Assembly: GCF_036884655.1 (NCBI RefSeq)
Contig: NC_088345.1
Location: forward strand, 31,126,501 to 31,190,500
Length of the DNA stretch: 64,000 bases
Origin: Musa acuminata AAA Group
Taxonomy: Eukaryota > Streptophyta > Magnoliopsida > Zingiberales > Musaceae
Direction: 5' to 3'
Shown here: positions 23,977 to 36,790 of the stretch, piece by piece
Layout: each line of letters opens with the position of its first letter
Numbering within the stretch: position 1 is the first letter of the stretch
Translations under genes and position numbers: made by a program
The notes under the pieces: model-generated
The model's database searches: none
Told to the model about the DNA's origin: nothing
The model's input: only the letters and a program-made list of their open reading frames with translations

Positions 23977-26900
23977 TTAGCCAAAAACTTTCACTACCCC
24001 ATTGCTAATGAGAGTGTCTGCAAGCATCAGCCTGATGGCCTGGAATTCGTTTTCCTCCTTTTCATCACTGGTGAGCCAAGAGGACAGGCATAGATCAACG
24101 ATGTCTTTACCACAATTAACAGTGTGACACACTTTTGATTTCTTTGGTATCCCAAACCTTGTGATTTTCTCTATATTAGCATCAGAAGGATCCTTTGCGA
24201 AACTTTGTAGGATATCTTTCATGGCATTGCACCAGATGGGCCGAGCCATCTTCAAGAACTGATATACGGTTGCAAGTGGAAGGCTAACAGTCCCCAGCTC
24301 AGACTCATCATGACCACCTCTCCCATGATAATCTGATCCTCCAAGTTTTATAAGCTTGTACGTATCAGCTAACTCACCAAATCCTGTTATAAATGACAAA
24401 TTTTTCCATGTAAGACAAATGACTGATCAGCCCATCATAATAAAGAATTAAGCAATACACTTCCTGAAATAAAATGAAATACATGACAAAGTGTTCCAGG
24501 TTCAGAAACTACACCAGCAGCCTTCCCATCACTTCTATATACCTCCATGGCATGGAGGCCAGCAGTTTTCAAGCTCCTAATCACGGTGATTGGGTTCTTC
24601 AATGCCCATGGGTGGGCCAGAGCAGCTATACCCCCAGTCTGACAAATCAACTGCACCACTTCTTCTGCAAATGGTTCATTGCCCCTGAACAAGATAAAAG
24701 TAGTAATGTCAAACTTCTTCAAATTCAAATGCTTGTTGAAGAGTTTGGATCCTTACATAGCGTAAGCAGGACCACCATCATACAGATATCTGTTAAAAGC
24801 TTCTCTCAAGTTCTCTACATGACCAGCTTCAACCAATGCTCTAGCAATATGTACCCTCCCTGGAGCCACCCCATCCCCTGCTATCTTGGTCACATGTTCC
24901 CACTTAATAGGAACTTTCAACTTATTTAACTTCAGCAGCATATTCTTTGCACGAAGGTAGCGCCCATCTCTGATGTTCAACAACAAGTTATCCAGATCTT
25001 CAGGCCTTGAAGGCCCAGAGCTTCCATAATATGCAAGGATATGGACAAGATCACCAGCTCCAGGTTCGTGCCTTCAACCATTCAGATACAAGATAAGCAA
25101 ATCAATAATACACATTACAAGAGTCGTCAATTTTAAAAGCAACAGCTGACACAATGTTCAAGAAATAACAAAAGAAGTCCAATAAAAAAAGAACATTTAC
25201 GTGGTATGGTGTGAAGTCCCAATACAAGAATCTTGTTTGGGAAATAGAGTTAATTTTTTTTAACAAAAGAAAAATCTATTAATTCAAGTTATAAGGTACA
25301 ATGTTTTGTAAGGAGAGGTAACTGGGTGAGTCACCACACCAAACACAAGAAACACCTTGTAGCCGAGCATAATTGGCTAAAGAATGGCATCAAAATTACA
25401 CTCATGTTGAAAAAAACCCCATTTAACAACACTAACTCTAGAAGCTAGTATCTTACAATCCTATATGATGATATTTACATGCCAAGATATCTCAGCTTGA
25501 CAATTCAAAAGGTTACTAGCTTGCAGTAAGTCAGATTTAAACCAAAGAAATTTCACGCTTCTGGATTGAGCAAGCTCTAGACCTTCTAGTATAGCCCATG
25601 ATTCTGCTGGTACAGAAGAATAGACTATAATAAAAACTAGGAAACAACTGCAATAAAAAACTTGAAGTCAAAATGTTATCGTTCCACGCATTTCCACACA
25701 TTTCTTTAAAAATCCTTCATCAGTAATAAATACCATTTCTTAATACACCACTTCCATTTCACTTACCCCAAATGACAACATTTGTAGAAGAAATATACCT
25801 TGGAGAAAATTAATTACAAATTGTAGGACAAAACAATTACCGTGGAGAATATATTGCACTTATTTCAACACCAGGAATTATCCTCATCCCATATTTCTGG
25901 GCTGTTTCTGTGGCCTCTGGTATGCCAGCCATGGTATCATGGTCTGTAAGAGCAAGAACCTTCACCTGCTCTGGACACACAAACAACTAGTCATGTTCCA
26001 ATTCCAACTGCTACTTATGAACTAAATAACATACAAAAGGAAATTTCCAGAAGAGAAAAATCTTATAGGCAGAATCATGTGATCTTAAAATGTAGAAAGT
26101 TTCAGATTATGTAGTTCCTAACATAACAAATAAGAAGAGCAAATAGGCAGTCCAGTTGGAAGAAACAAAGCATCATGCCTATATTATACAAACAAGAGCA
26201 ACCTTTCATTATGCATCAAAGCCCACTCTCATCATGAATAAAAAAACAGACATAATAAGGACAGTATCTTCTTAAAATTTAGCAATACCAACACATTTTA
26301 GAAGGCAGGAACCAATAAATACATGAATGATCAGCAGAAAATCCAGTTGCTAGAAGAAATAGAAATGTTCTTTTCATTACAAAGCAAGAGCAGGGGAAGG
26401 ATATAGTGCAATAAACAAGTTCCAGTGGAAGCAGGATTTATCATATTAATATGTGAACATTATAGTAAGATACTTTTCAATAGAAATGTACTTTTCAATA
26501 GGTGCGATAAAAGGTTCAATAGGTGCAGTTAGCATGATACTTTTCATCACCATTAATTGGATTAACCAACATCATATGCAACTCTCTTCTTTCTTTTATA
26601 GTCATTGTCCTCTGCTTTCCAAGAGATTACCAGCTTGATGTCGGGATGAAGAGGAAATAAGTGGAGAACAAAGTGAAGGAATAAACAAGCACACCACCTA
26701 AGATTACATCAAAGGGATACAAACATCATCACCAAATGAGACTATCTAGGGATATAGAGTTTAGAAATTCACCACTCAAGGAATCCACCAAAGAGAGACA
26801 GAGTTGTATGAGAAAAACAATACCTCTCAAGTAACAAGACTTCCATTCAAACACTCAAAACACTTTATGCTTCCAAGGCTTGAATGAAATGAGTTATACA

Positions 26901-28370
26901 CAATGATAGGCTTGGAACAACCCTCCAAGCATGGATGATTAATTCTTCATCATTTTCAAATTTTAAAATAAATTAAACCTAACTAAAGACTTAGAATAAC
27001 TAAAAATCATATAGGAACTCCAAAAGGTGAGAAGAACTTTTCCCCGTCTCGGTACAGCAGTAATCAGGACCTGATGTCAAGACTTTGTAGAGAGAACTAA
27101 GCATAACTTCCTCTAAAAAACTTCAAATCAAAATCTGTAAAATGTCTTTGACTACTAACTCAATAAGCTTTCAAATGATGTACAATTCATGCCATAAATG
27201 TCTCAGAATTCATCTTGGAATTAATGTGAAGTGAGTATTAAAATTCTAATTCATTGAAAAGCAGAGAAACTAGTGTGACTATCTTGACTTCTCTGGGTTC
27301 AGAGTCTGGAGCACCTTTATAAACATGGCCTAGGACTGCTTAAAGAACAAATACATTAAAGTCTATTCACCATTGTACATCAAAATGCTATCTTGATCAA
27401 GTGAACTTCTGAAACATTTACTACTCTAATTCAAGCACCCACAAAATCCTAGTAGTAATCTCAATCAATACTTCAAAACAACTATATCCAGGATTTTTTT
27501 TTTTTTTTGGGCAAATGGTAAGTGGTCAGAACAGGGATTAGATCCCAAGACCATACTATCAACCATTAAAGTTTTTCTAAGATAAACTAACTAATATCCT
27601 CAAAAATTAGATGGATGAGATTTTGATTGTAGTATCCAAGTATCTCACACTCTGCATCACACCTAGCAAGCCTAGCAAGCCAATAGAAACACAAATATCA
27701 TACATAAATTATCATTATCTAACAATATATTTTGTGATATTTATGTTTCATAAACATAATTTAATATACTCATGCTATTTTAAGTTGAAGTACAAGTTTT
27801 TAAACATGATATCTTTTAAACATGTTATGTAGAATGTTTTCAAAATACTCTTTGATTATAATTTTTCAGCGAAAAGGTATGATCCTCTGACAAAATGAGT
27901 AGAAATATGCTGGCGGACTTGTACATGAGATTAAAGTATTTTAGTGAGCATGCATGCATTATTTAGTAGAGATTTTTGCATTAAATCAAACCTTAAGTGT
28001 TTCCTAAAGCTTGATTGAGTTTGATCATATTTAATGTAACTGATTTTGAGGCTTAACCATCACATGTTCTGTGCGAGAGTAAATTGATTTATTCATACAT
28101 AGATGGAATATTAGATAACTGGATAAAGATGAAAATGAAAATGGATTGCCACATTAAAAATATTAAGGTACATAAGTGAGATTGAGTGACCAATTTTGAT
28201 CGAAAACTGTCATTTTTTAAACTCAAATTAGGTCCAATTTAAACCCATATTAAGTTTGCATAAAAAAATATAACTTAAGATGAACCCTGGTAGATTGAGC
28301 CCAATCCATTATGTGACATGTATAGCCCAATTTAAACCCATATTTTTCCACTATGAAGACTAGCTCCCTC

Positions 28371-28445
<75 letters not shown>

Positions 28446-28543
28446 TATTTATATATATACATCTAGATGCACATATATATATATACATATATATATACAT
28501 ATACATATATAAATATATATCCATACATATATATACACATGCG

Positions 28544-28610
<67 letters not shown>

Positions 28611-31600
28611 TTTCGACCTTAACAGCTTGATAGAATGATATTTTTATATGAAATCAAATAAATTAAGCTTTGAATAAATATCTAATTTTTTTTATATATT
28701 GAGTTATGGTTCTATCGGGTCTTGAATTGCTTTAATCTAAAGTCTGCATAAAGATATATGATATGGGTTTATCAAGATTAAGTAGTCGAAATCTCTTGTT
28801 TCCTATGAAAGGGTTATGTTGTAGCCAATTTGAAACCCTTAAAGATACAATTAGCTTCTATGCTTTTGATATATCTTATAAATACAAGAGTTGGATGACA
28901 GTCGAACTAGGAGTTAGTTTAGCCTCCAAAGAGTAATATTTTGAACTAAAATTTTATATATATTTACCTTAATATGTCTTCTGAATTCCTACAAAATTAT
29001 TGTAATATAAGATGGTGTGCCCATGTCAAGTGATGAAGCAAGATTACTCTACACAAAACTGTGTAGTAGTATGATTGATAACTATATGCCACAAAAAGGC
29101 CACGGTTCTTAGCAAACAAATTTGCTAGGAAGTTAAATTTGGATCAGATGGTTATGGTATATCTAAATTTAAGTAGTATACATCCTATTGGCACTTATGG
29201 CTCTTAATGTAAAACTACAATTTGTAAGAAATTTTGACAGAACCTCTCCTAAAATAACCTATAACTATTCTGCAAATTTACTTAAATTTCAATTAAATCA
29301 CATAATTATTACCAATCATACAACTTCACAATTCTGTAGGGAGTATTCTTACTTCATCACTGTTCATGGTCAAATCATCTATCATCATGAAATTTAACTG
29401 TAACTCAAAAGATATATAAGGGCAAATATATACAAAGTTTAAGCTCAAAACATAATCATTTGAAAGCTAAACTACCCTCTTAGTTCAACTGTCATCATCA
29501 CTTCTGTTAGAAAATTATTGGCTAGAACATAACTCACTCACAATAAAGTCATTTGGGGGCTCATATCTTAGCAGTAAAAGAGGTTGAGAGGACCACATTT
29601 TTTACTGCCAATAAGATTTCTAATGAGAAAAGGATGAGATGTTCATGAGTAGAGTGACAATATAACTTACAACAGACACTAAAAGAAAACTCCACATAAT
29701 GGATGAGAGTAAAGGTATATACGAGCAAATATATACAAAATTTCAGCTCAAAATATAGTCCTTTGAAGGCTAAAGTACCCTCTTTGGCAAAGGACCACAT
29801 CTTTTTGTTACAAAATATACTTAAAAAAATTAATACTCATATATAATGCAAAGATTATTTTAGAGAACTTTCTGCATAACATATTTAAAAGCATGGATTT
29901 CAACTTCAGATAGCCTTTTATAGTGTCTATTATAATATGTTTATAAATCATAAATATTACAAAACATATTGCTAGATAATAATAATATATGCATAATATT
30001 TATGTTTTTATTAGCTTACTAGGTATGATGTCATGCTAAGTGTCGGAATTTTGGACACTAACATGATCCCTCAACATAGGTATGATGCACCAACCACCAG
30101 CCAAACTATATCCAAGGGCCAGAGTCACAACTTGTGATGGAACAATTGGTAACCATTTAACAATGCACGTCAACAAAAAAATAGAAGCCACAACAATAAC
30201 AAACACAAGATTTTCTTACTGCATCAATAGTTTACCAATTTGATATGGGGATTTGTCCATTAGTGCCTGATTATTCCACAAAGTCTTCTTGAATTATCAT
30301 GAAGCTTATGCTTTATCTTATGTACACATGTTTGCTCTTATTTCCAAATACCTCCACTGGTATGCCATTATCCATCTTTTTGCCAATAAAGACATGGACA
30401 TATTCACATAGGTTTACTCCCTAAATTGGTGTAATATTTTCACAGACATGGAATGGTCAAACAGAACCAGTATGAAAGATTAAACCATCATGCCAGCTCT
30501 TGGAGAGTCAAGCATATGTAGGATTTCGTCTATTGATCTCTGTGGCTAATACCTAAATCCACCAACTGACTGACAAAAGGCACTCTCCAAAAGTGATAGA
30601 GAAATCTACGATGTTCATTTGCATGATCTGAAGATGACCCACACGAATAGGATCACTTATAGAAGAGTCAAATTTGCCTCAATTTTAGGATAGAGGTGGT
30701 TTTTTAATATCCCACTTTCACTATAAAGCTACAGCACAACCTACAATTACATCTACAATGATCAACGTCACCTACCATGATTCTTCAGATCATCAAATTA
30801 TTTCTGTCAATAGTTTATGTTACCTCGCACGGGATGGTTCTCTTACAATCTTGTCTAATTTCAAGCAGTTAGCAAAATAAAATCAATCGATTTGGTAATA
30901 TCTACACGATCTCAATGAGACTTCCATATTTCTAACCAAAATTTCATAAAGAGAGGTTGAGATGATGAATGAAGAAAGTAATAAATTTAAATTCAGAAAG
31001 ACAGGAGTTTTAAACCAAAGTATCAAGCTAACTGCAATTCGACAAGTAAAAACAACATGTGATATTCAAAATGATGCCGCCAAATTTTAGTGTGATTGAG
31101 CTGGAAATTTATCTTACAAGAATCACAGCCAGGCTGGACTGAATTTTATTTGTTGATTTTCCTTTTTCGATTGTTAACTTCAGTGAAATTCTTAAAAGGA
31201 ACTCGAATAATATGCGAAACAAATACTGAAATTGAGTAGCTCTTTATCGGCTGGTAGATTTCCATCATTTAGCAACTTTAAACAAATTAGCAATACTAAA
31301 TAAAACATAAAGAAAGGCATCTTTCGAAGTAAAAGAATTGCACTGAATCAGAAACAGAAACAAAATCGGATGGTAAAAACATCAACTTTGCAAGCTAAAT
31401 CACACCACACACGCCGAAAACAGTCGAAATCATTCATCTTGAACCAGAAAACGCAGCATATTTCATTCATAGATGAAGCTGTGAAAGCATGGGTTCCGAG
31501 TCTCACCCCGTTGCTGTGGGCTCTCTCCACCACAGCAGACGGCGACAGGAAGCCGTCGCTGTGGTTGGAATGGCAGTGGAGCTCGAACACGACAGGATCG

Positions 31601-31779
31601 ACGATTTTATGACTTGATTGCGGCGCGAAATCATCCGGAGCGTCGCCGGCGGGAGAAGCAGGAGGAGAGTCGCGGAAGGCCCACTCGTGGACGTATCTGA
31701 GCGCCAGTTTCTGCTCGGCCGTCGCCTTCCTCTTCTTCTTCTTGTGGTTCTTCTCCTTTCTCTTCTTGTTGTTCCCCAT
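23977..31779 (-). CDS. PHP-domain metal-dependent phosphoesterase (five exons)
   Basis: Predicted exons on the minus strand: 31779-31507, 25965-25841, 25071-24757, 24684-24515 and 24383-23977, all with GT-AG junctions and matching phases, giving 429 aa. All metal-site motifs of the PHP (polymerase/histidinol phosphatase-like) fold are present: HCHSNHSDG (H68, H70, D75), LTDHDTMAG (D99, H100), GVEIS (E125), ALAHPW (H262) and GSDYHG (D312, H314). The family resembles bacterial RNase AM/YciV-type 3',5'-bisnucleotide phosphatases and a conserved plant homologue; the substrate is inferred, not shown. The N-terminus is a Lys/Arg-rich stretch (residues 5-18), perhaps a nuclear or nucleolar signal. 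I chose the ATG at 31779; an in-frame ATG at 31881 would add 34 residues. Intron 1 is 5.5 kb and holds a long AT tract; intron 2 holds an RNase H-like transposon remnant. The reading frame is otherwise intact. Confidence 0.88.
25330..25625 (-). pseudogene. RNase H-like (RVT_3) retroelement fragment in intron 2
   Basis: The minus strand reads [17 protein letters not shown], then [15 protein letters not shown], then a VVKWGFF...CNFDAI region, the order of the RNase H-like domain found in plant non-LTR retroelements and related RVT_3 proteins. It lies in intron 2 of the PHP gene (25072-25840) on the same strand. No splice site joins it to the gene, and a stop follows, so it is a dead insertion rather than an exon. 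Confidence 0.6.
28373..28608. repeat. Long AT microsatellite in intron 1
   Basis: Two pure (TA)n runs (about 28373-28440 and 28551-28608) flank a degenerate stretch of ATACATAT units. It is located in the 5.5-kb first intron of the PHP gene. Confidence 0.9.
29405..29795. repeat. Pair of diverged direct repeats in intron 1
   Basis: About 75 bp at 29410-29485 (GCAAATATATACAAAGTTT... CTAAACTACCCTCTT) recurs at 29715-29790 with about ten changes. Non-coding; the origin is unknown. Confidence 0.55.
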
Positions 31780-31889
31780 CAGAAGAGTCTTCCCTCTCAA
31801 CAGAGAACAGAAGGCGTTAGGGTTGCGGTTGCGCAGAGTCTGGAAACAAGTTGAGGAGCTGTCGGCATCAATAATAAACACGCGAGAAT

Positions 31890-32880
31890 TGATACAAAAA
31901 ACATGTTTTTAGTGGTTGCATCTCTGAATTCTGTTCCCAAAGCACTTTAGTTGTTTCTCAATTTTTTTTAAATTTTCTTTAATTCATTTCGACATATCCA
32001 CTGTTGGATCTTCTCAGCACGCTTCTCCTTTAATTTCGAACCAAATTTTGATAAACAACTGTATTGATACGAAAAACAAAATCATGTTTTTTTTTTTTGT
32101 TTCTGATTTTCGCTTCCGAAAGTGCTTTGATTGTTTCTGAAATTTTTGAAAATAGTTTTTTTCGTTCCATCCACCGTCGGATGAGCCCAACATGTTTTCC
32201 GCCTAAATCGACCACATTGTGATCCACCAAATTGATTGTTACTAAAAACATGTTTCTGTTTTCTGTTCCTGAAAGCGCCTTAGTTGTTTGTGAAAGTTCT
32301 TGAAAATTTTCTGATTCTTTAGTTGTTTCTGTTTTCTGTTTCCAAAAGTGCTTTGAATGTTTCCGAAGGTTTACGAAAATCGAGTTTTTATTATCTTGAA
32401 AATAGAGTTTTCAGAAAGAAAAAAAATCATGATTGTTGTTGAATGAACTCAATATGTTTCCACTCTAAATCATGGACCAAATGGTCGAGTTCATATACAC
32501 AAAATGACATGTTTCTGTTTTCTGTTGTGAAAAACGCTTTAGGTTTTTCTGAAAGTTGTTGAAATAAAGTCTCTGATCTCTTTTCAACCCATCAATTGTT
32601 AAATAGCTTCCATATGCTTATTCTCTAAATTCTCAACCAAATCGCTATCAACAAGTGTATTAAAATAAAATTTGTTTTGGTTATTGTGTTTCTGTTTTAT
32701 GTAAAAGTGCTTTTGTTTATCCGGAAGTTTCTGAAATTTAAGAATTTCGGATTCTTCTCCCATCCATCATCAACTGTTGAATTGGCTCCGCATGCTTCTT
32801 CTCTAAAACATTCAACCAAATTGTGATGTATTCTATTTTTATGGCAAATATGAATTTGTCAAACAAATCATAATTTCAAT
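31890..32880. repeat. Degenerate tandem repeats upstream of the PHP gene
   Basis: The motif group 'aaacatgtttctgttttctgttcc', 'gaaagtgctttagttgtttctgaaa' and 'ccatcca..gttgga' repeats about five times (starting near 31898, 32080, 32246, 32508 and 32670) with spacing of roughly 160-260 bp. It fills the region just 5' of the PHP gene. No gene is seen. Confidence 0.6.
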
Positions 32881-33585
32881 TTCTCTCGTTGATTTAAGAA
32901 ATGAACCACCAAAAGGAAACCCATTCATCCACAAGCTTTGATGAACCTGCTAAGGATATACAAGTTCATAATCAATTAAATGCCACAATTCTATTAATAA
33001 CATTTTCATTACTCCAATAACAAGAACAACAACAATTTGCAGTTGCTTTGGATAAAGTCTTTCGTGTATATGACATCCAAATCTCATGCATTCCTGAAGA
33101 AAGAGATCATCACAAATCACGGTCTTAACAGTGGCGATGAAGCATGCTACTACATCAATCACAACATTTGTATAAGAAATGGAAGCTGTCTCATTCCTGC
33201 TTGCCCTCAAATCCATCACTGTCATTGTTCCTGCTTGTGTATCTTCTATTGGCTGCTCAAGGAATCATATTGGTTCAACATGACGTCTTTGATAGAATCC
33301 CAGAGCTCTTCACAAGGATGCAAACCTCTACATAGGAACTATGAGGATAACAACAAGAATTTTTTACTGCACTATCCTACGTTGAATCTATCAGATCATA
33401 CGTCGGACGTGTGAATAAAATTACGAGGCAGCACATCAGATATCAACAAGCAAAGCATATAGCAAAAGCATACTGAACAGAGACTTGTAAAAGATATTTA
33501 GCCACAAGCAGGGAAGACATTCACCGATTGTCACAGAGCCAAATAGAGGAACACATAAAACAAACTAGTAAGCTTGTATTCTTGC
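32881..33585. other. Spacer between PHP and Ole e 1-like genes
   Basis: Contains the 3' untranslated region of the Ole e 1-like gene at its right end. Open frames at 33037-33414 (plus) and 32950-33225 (minus) overlap each other and show no recognisable domain; I treat both as chance. Confidence 0.4.
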
Positions 33586-35482
33586 TTAATCTTCATATTG
33601 CTCATAGGATTTGAGCAGCTCAGTGCAGACTGGCAATGAAGTGTCCTTCAGGAAGCCAAGCGAGTTAGCAAATCTGGTGTCCGAAGCAATACCGTTGTTG
33701 TGGCTGAGGAACACAGGAGCCCTCTCGCGACCCTGGAGTGCAGTCTTGCATCCACTTTCTGGGCTACTAACGAGCAGAGACTCGCAGATTTCATGGTCAT
33801 CATGCTCGCCTTCAACTAGGATGTTGTAGGTACCCGTGTGATCGGTCGTGCCCTCGAAACTGCACGTCTTTGCACCAGTGAATTCTGATCGACACTCAAC
33901 CCTTACCGTAGCACCTGCAGATGAATCACAATGTCCGTAACAAATGGGAAATTTTTCAGAGTAAAGCAGGAGGCAGTCAGTCTAGGCACAGATCAGGAAC
34001 AATCATCCCAAAGACAACGTGAAAAAATAAACTTTAACAAAATCCATATCATTAATCATGATCAGTGACATCCAGAGTGACCAAAAATCAACCATCAAGA
34101 ATGTCGATGTAGCCTGCATCTTCATCAACTTGTAAACAGAAGTTTATTGGCACAACAAAAGATTATGACTTCTGTTGGTTCAGGGACTCTATAAACATTT
34201 TAGTTTCAGACCATCAACACTACTAAAATCAAATTCCCAATGTGCATTGCCTATGTTTAACACTCTTCTATTACTTACATCCACTTTGTGTTTTAAAAAT
34301 AAAATATTTAGAACTTTAAAAAGAAAATTCATAATCTACGAGGAGTTGGGACTTAAGGCTTTTGCTAGCTTTGTAGCTAAGCTATTGACGACAAACACTT
34401 ATGCATTGGTGTCTTTTAACTCAGGTTAAACCCTTACTAAGAATCATACCATACAAAGTCACAATTGATATAAAGTTAAAACTCACAGTAAAGTCTGTAA
34501 AAGAAAGGACTCTTGAGAACAAAAAATTCTATAGAGATTGAAAAATTCTGAATTATTGAGACCCCCACTAGGAAAATATTGGATCCAAAAGTTCCATTAA
34601 TATATACACATATAAATATATATACCATCGGGAATTCCAAATCTCCCTAGATATTAAATTTGGAAATTAGAAAATTTATGTAGAGAAAAAAAATCATATT
34701 TCTTCTTTAGAAATATATACATGTATATATTTTAACGATTATTCCACCAAAATGATATCCAACCTAAAAGGATAATGTCCAAACATTATATAGGAAGTAA
34801 AAGATGATGTCTCCGTAACTTGATTACATCTTCAATCGCTCGTATGTGATTACTTCTACCAGCTATTTTGACAGACAAGGACTATGAAAGTTTTTGCTGC
34901 TATGAAATGGAGAAAAAGCTTCGCATAATATTTTCAATGTTTAGATCTGTTGTTTAGGCATTCCAAATATTTCTTCCAATCAAAAAGAAAAAAAAGCATT
35001 TGCTCTTAAAGCAAACATGTAATAGAAACGATTTTTCCGGGCTGACAACCAAAAAGGATTTAAGGTGTTTCTAACTCATTGTATGATCTATACACAAGAA
35101 CCTATTTTTAGATCGCTTCAATCCTCCCCTTTGATCTACTAACCGTAAATAAGTAACAAGATGAAGCTCACATGCCAACCAGAGTCTCCAGATTCGACGT
35201 TTGCAGATGCATCGAACCCAAACCAGGCAAAAATCGTCGGCAAAAATTCCAACAAGAGAAAAAGATGGGAAGCCTAGAACGCGGTGCCATGAAACCCTCA
35301 CCTTGGAGATAGGTCGATACCGGCGTCTCGAACCCCGCACGGCACGTATCACAGAAGACGCGGCCCTGGACAACGAACCCCCGCTTGACGACGCCAACGT
35401 CGCGCGCGGCGATCACGAGGGCCGGAAGGACGCACGCCACCGCAAAGACGACGGCGACCGCCGAGAAGAGGTGTTTCGCCAT
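33586..35482 (-). CDS. Ole e 1-like secreted pollen protein (C13/LAT52 type)
   Basis: Predicted exons 35482-35302 and 33914-33586 join at a GT-AG intron of 1387 bp in phase 1, giving 169 aa, close to the usual family length of about 160-170. Residues 1-26 form a hydrophobic signal peptide ending in alanines, so the product enters the secretory pathway. The mature part has the family signature start FVVQGRVFCDTCRAGFETP and seven cysteines (44, 47, 68, 78, 104, 116, 157), the first six as in Pollen_Ole_e_1 proteins. The C-terminal NNGIASDTRFANSLGFLKD block is typical of the monocot C13 pollen subgroup. Members are extracellular, disulfide-bonded proteins expressed in pollen or other tissues; the molecular activity is unknown. 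The frame is intact and codon use is more GC-rich in exon 1 than in the surrounding DNA. Expression in pollen is inferred from the family only. Confidence 0.92.
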
Positions 35483-35574
35483 GATCGCAGTAGGAAAGGA
35501 CAGCAGGAATAAGGCGCTGGGACTGAAGGAAGCCGCGGTGAAGCGATAAAGGCCATTGAGAAAAGGACGAGTGA

Positions 35575-35581
35575 GTTTATA
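35575..35581 (-). promoter_or_regulatory. TATA box of the Ole e 1-like gene
   Basis: TATAAAC on the minus strand lies 93 bp upstream of the ATG, consistent with transcription starting about 60 bp before the coding region. Confidence 0.55.
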
Positions 35582-35839
35582 GTTGTCACAGTGGTTATTC
35601 TCACTCGCGGTGACGATAGGAACGCCTCTTTGGGGCGGGATTTTGGAACTGTTGATGGCGTGTTGGGATCCGCCTTAAGTAATTGAGTCAAGAAGTAGTG
35701 ACGGTATCCGCAGGCGTGAGAGGGAATCACGTGGGTTAATGACAGATAATGAGTTCGGAAGGGTAAGCTTACCTCTGACGGGTATACTGAGCGAGATCTG
35801 CGGCGGTGTGCCTCGTGCAGAGATCCGAGTCGTAGGATC

Positions 35840-35935
35840 GGGTCCTCTTATTATATATTTTTGAAATAATAAGATTTAAACATGATTTATGTTCTCTTAT
35901 TATATATTTTTGAAATAATAAGACCTCATTATTAT
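35840..35935. repeat. Palindromic 27-bp sequence repeated twice
   Basis: CTTATTATATATTTTTGAAATAATAAG occurs at about 35847-35873 and 35894-35920. Each copy is itself nearly an inverted repeat, and the pair is bounded by GGTCCTC and AAGACC. It may be a small MITE or a chance AT structure. Confidence 0.5.
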
Positions 35936-36099
35936 AACACTCCCTATAAATAAATTTATCAAAACATAAATAATATTATACACATATAATTTAATTATAT
36001 ATAATATCATAAAAATCATTTATAAAATTATCTCAACCTTGTTTACATAAGAGCTAATCAAATCCTAATTTGATCAAATTTAAATAAATATATCAACCG

Positions 36100-36790
36100 C
36101 TATAATTGTGATATTATTAAGAGTGTTCCATTCGAAAGGGTGCCAAAATCTTTCGGTGATATGACTCTAATGCAAAAATTAGAAGGTGTTCAATCATGAA
36201 TGACGAGCTATGTGAGTTTGGAACGAGAGAATAAGAACTCTCAACTAAAGTGAAATAATTTTTTTATTATATTTATCCCTCTTCTTTGTAAGTGTTAATG
36301 GTGTCAAATGAATCATGATATGGAATAAGAGACTCAATTTAAGTTGAACTCGAATCCAAATGGCTCGACTAATTAGGAGTCCCCTTGCATACGATCAAAA
36401 TTTAAATTATGACTGAGAGTCCTTGATTAAAAATCTAAGAGTCTCCTATATGAAATTAAAAGTTGAATTTTAACTAAAAAACCTTCTCTAATAAGCAGTC
36501 TTTCCCCTTTATAACTATTAGTAAAGGGCGATCCGAAGACCAAGGAGTAGGGGAAACGAGAGAAAGGTAGTAGCAATAGAGAAGCCTCAAGAAGCTACAC
36601 TTGTATGCTTAAGAAATCTCTTTATAATTTTGTTATTTTTTTTTCAAAAATCAATCTAGATACTTTTTCCTTTTAGATTTTTTTTCTTTCAATGTCCCCA
36701 TTAATCCTCCATAAATAGTAAATCTATTTAGAGGAAAGATCAAGATCATTAAATCCATCCCCTAAATGGATTATGTAGTATTAGAGTGAC
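36100..36790 (+). repeat. Probable LTR of a gypsy element, copy 1
   Basis: The end of this block (CCATCAATCCTCC-like, then CCCCTAAATGGATYAT) recurs near 38440. A degenerate primer-binding site (AGTATTAGAGTG) follows at 36777, then gag sequence. The left boundary is uncertain. Confidence 0.4.

Noticed and set aside
27485..27600. Poly-T followed by a GGGATTAGATCCCAAGACC-like phrase, possible SINE or LINE tail
   Set aside because: Too short and no second end or target duplication found.
31348..31506. Continuation of PHP exon 1 past 31507 to its in-frame stop
   Set aside because: A GT donor at 31506-31505 joins in phase to the exon at 25965, restoring the TDHDT motif; the read-through tail has no PHP residues.
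33037..33414. 125-codon plus-strand frame between the two genes
   Set aside because: No recognisable domain, overlaps other chance frames, and no good codon pattern or splice context.
35201..35512. Plus-strand open frame rich in Arg and Asp
   Set aside because: Antisense to exon 1 of the Ole e 1-like gene; its composition follows from the GC-rich exon.
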